Positions 63,990 through 64,000 of a stretch of DNA of 64,000 nt are shown one piece after another. The translations under genes and the position numbers were made by a program. The notes under the pieces are model-generated. The model searched no databases and had not been told where the DNA came from. It worked only from the letters and a program-made list of their open reading frames with translations. Origin of the DNA: Tsukamurella tyrosinosolvens (lineage in GTDB: Bacteria; Actinomycetota; Actinomycetes; Mycobacteriales; Mycobacteriaceae); contig NZ_FNSA01000003.1 in the NCBI RefSeq assembly GCF_900104775.1, positions 2,790,001-2,854,000 on the forward strand, in the 5' to 3' direction. Within the stretch, counting starts at the first letter, position 1. Each line of letters begins with the position of its first letter.

Positions 63990-64000
63990 GAGGGCACAAC

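Noticed and set aside
1-64000. CRISPR arrays, tRNA, rRNA, insertion sequences, integrase and phage structural genes
   Set aside because: No regular spaced repeats, no cloverleaf or rRNA core sequences, no transposase or recombinase motifs, and no capsid, portal or terminase motifs were seen by eye. A profile search could still find a divergent case.

Overview
This is GC-rich actinobacterial DNA, most likely from a large plasmid or other conjugative element of a mycolic-acid genus (Mycobacteriales: Tsukamurella, Gordonia, Rhodococcus and relatives are all possible; I cannot name the species). The evidence for the lineage is a type VII (ESX) secretion locus with EccD, mycosin (MycP) and EccE, PE-like and PPE proteins, YbaB/EspL-like and PknB/PknH-like proteins, and leaderless genes with a TAnnnT -10 box 6-7 nt before the start codon. 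The evidence for an autonomous element is a primase-polymerase/ATPase replication protein, a truncated multi-helix-turn-helix DNA-binding protein next to a roughly 1-kb non-coding region with an inverted duplication, a FtsK/TcpA-like coupling ATPase, and about 25 kb of tightly packed small hypothetical genes. No integrase, tRNA, rRNA, insertion sequence, CRISPR array or phage structural gene was found.

Layout. (1) 1-2.7 kb: the tandem-HTH protein (runs off the left edge) and a candidate origin/partition region. (2) 2.7-19.7 kb: a secreted-effector region. Two paralogous trypsin-like proteases flank a run of long, low-complexity proteins without classical signal peptides, two small helical Esx-like proteins, an NlpC/P60 and an SLT-type peptidoglycan hydrolase that share one N-terminal module, a PE-like protein, a PPE protein, and a protein with a possible ADP-ribosyltransferase-like end. 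(3) 20.2-27 kb: the replication protein and small accessory and membrane genes. (4) 34.0-27.0 kb, minus strand: an operon eccD, a 29-residue membrane micropeptide, mycP, eccE, and the coupling ATPase. eccB and eccC are not in the window. (5) 34.3-40.4 kb: an XRE-type regulator, a metallophosphoesterase, a first block of small genes, a receptor Ser/Thr kinase and a candidate small RNA. (6) 40.5-61.8 kb, almost wholly minus strand: about 60 small genes, joined mostly by ATGA/GTGA overlaps, including many Cys-rich zinc-ribbon-like proteins, a TerF-type vWA protein, a TPM-domain membrane protein, an XRE/DUF2384-like protein and an XF1762-family protein. (7) The right end: a secreted DUF3089-type alpha/beta hydrolase.

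How the parts may work together (inference): the ESX proteins with MycP would export the PE/PPE/Esx-like proteins and the wall hydrolases, perhaps opening the cell wall for DNA transfer driven by the coupling ATPase. The most striking regulatory signal is an invariant 15-bp palindrome, TCTCTAAAATAGAGA, that contains a perfect TAAAAT -10 box. It occurs five times, each time at the head of one of the minus-strand small-gene operons. This looks like one repressor-controlled regulon covering the whole small-gene region.
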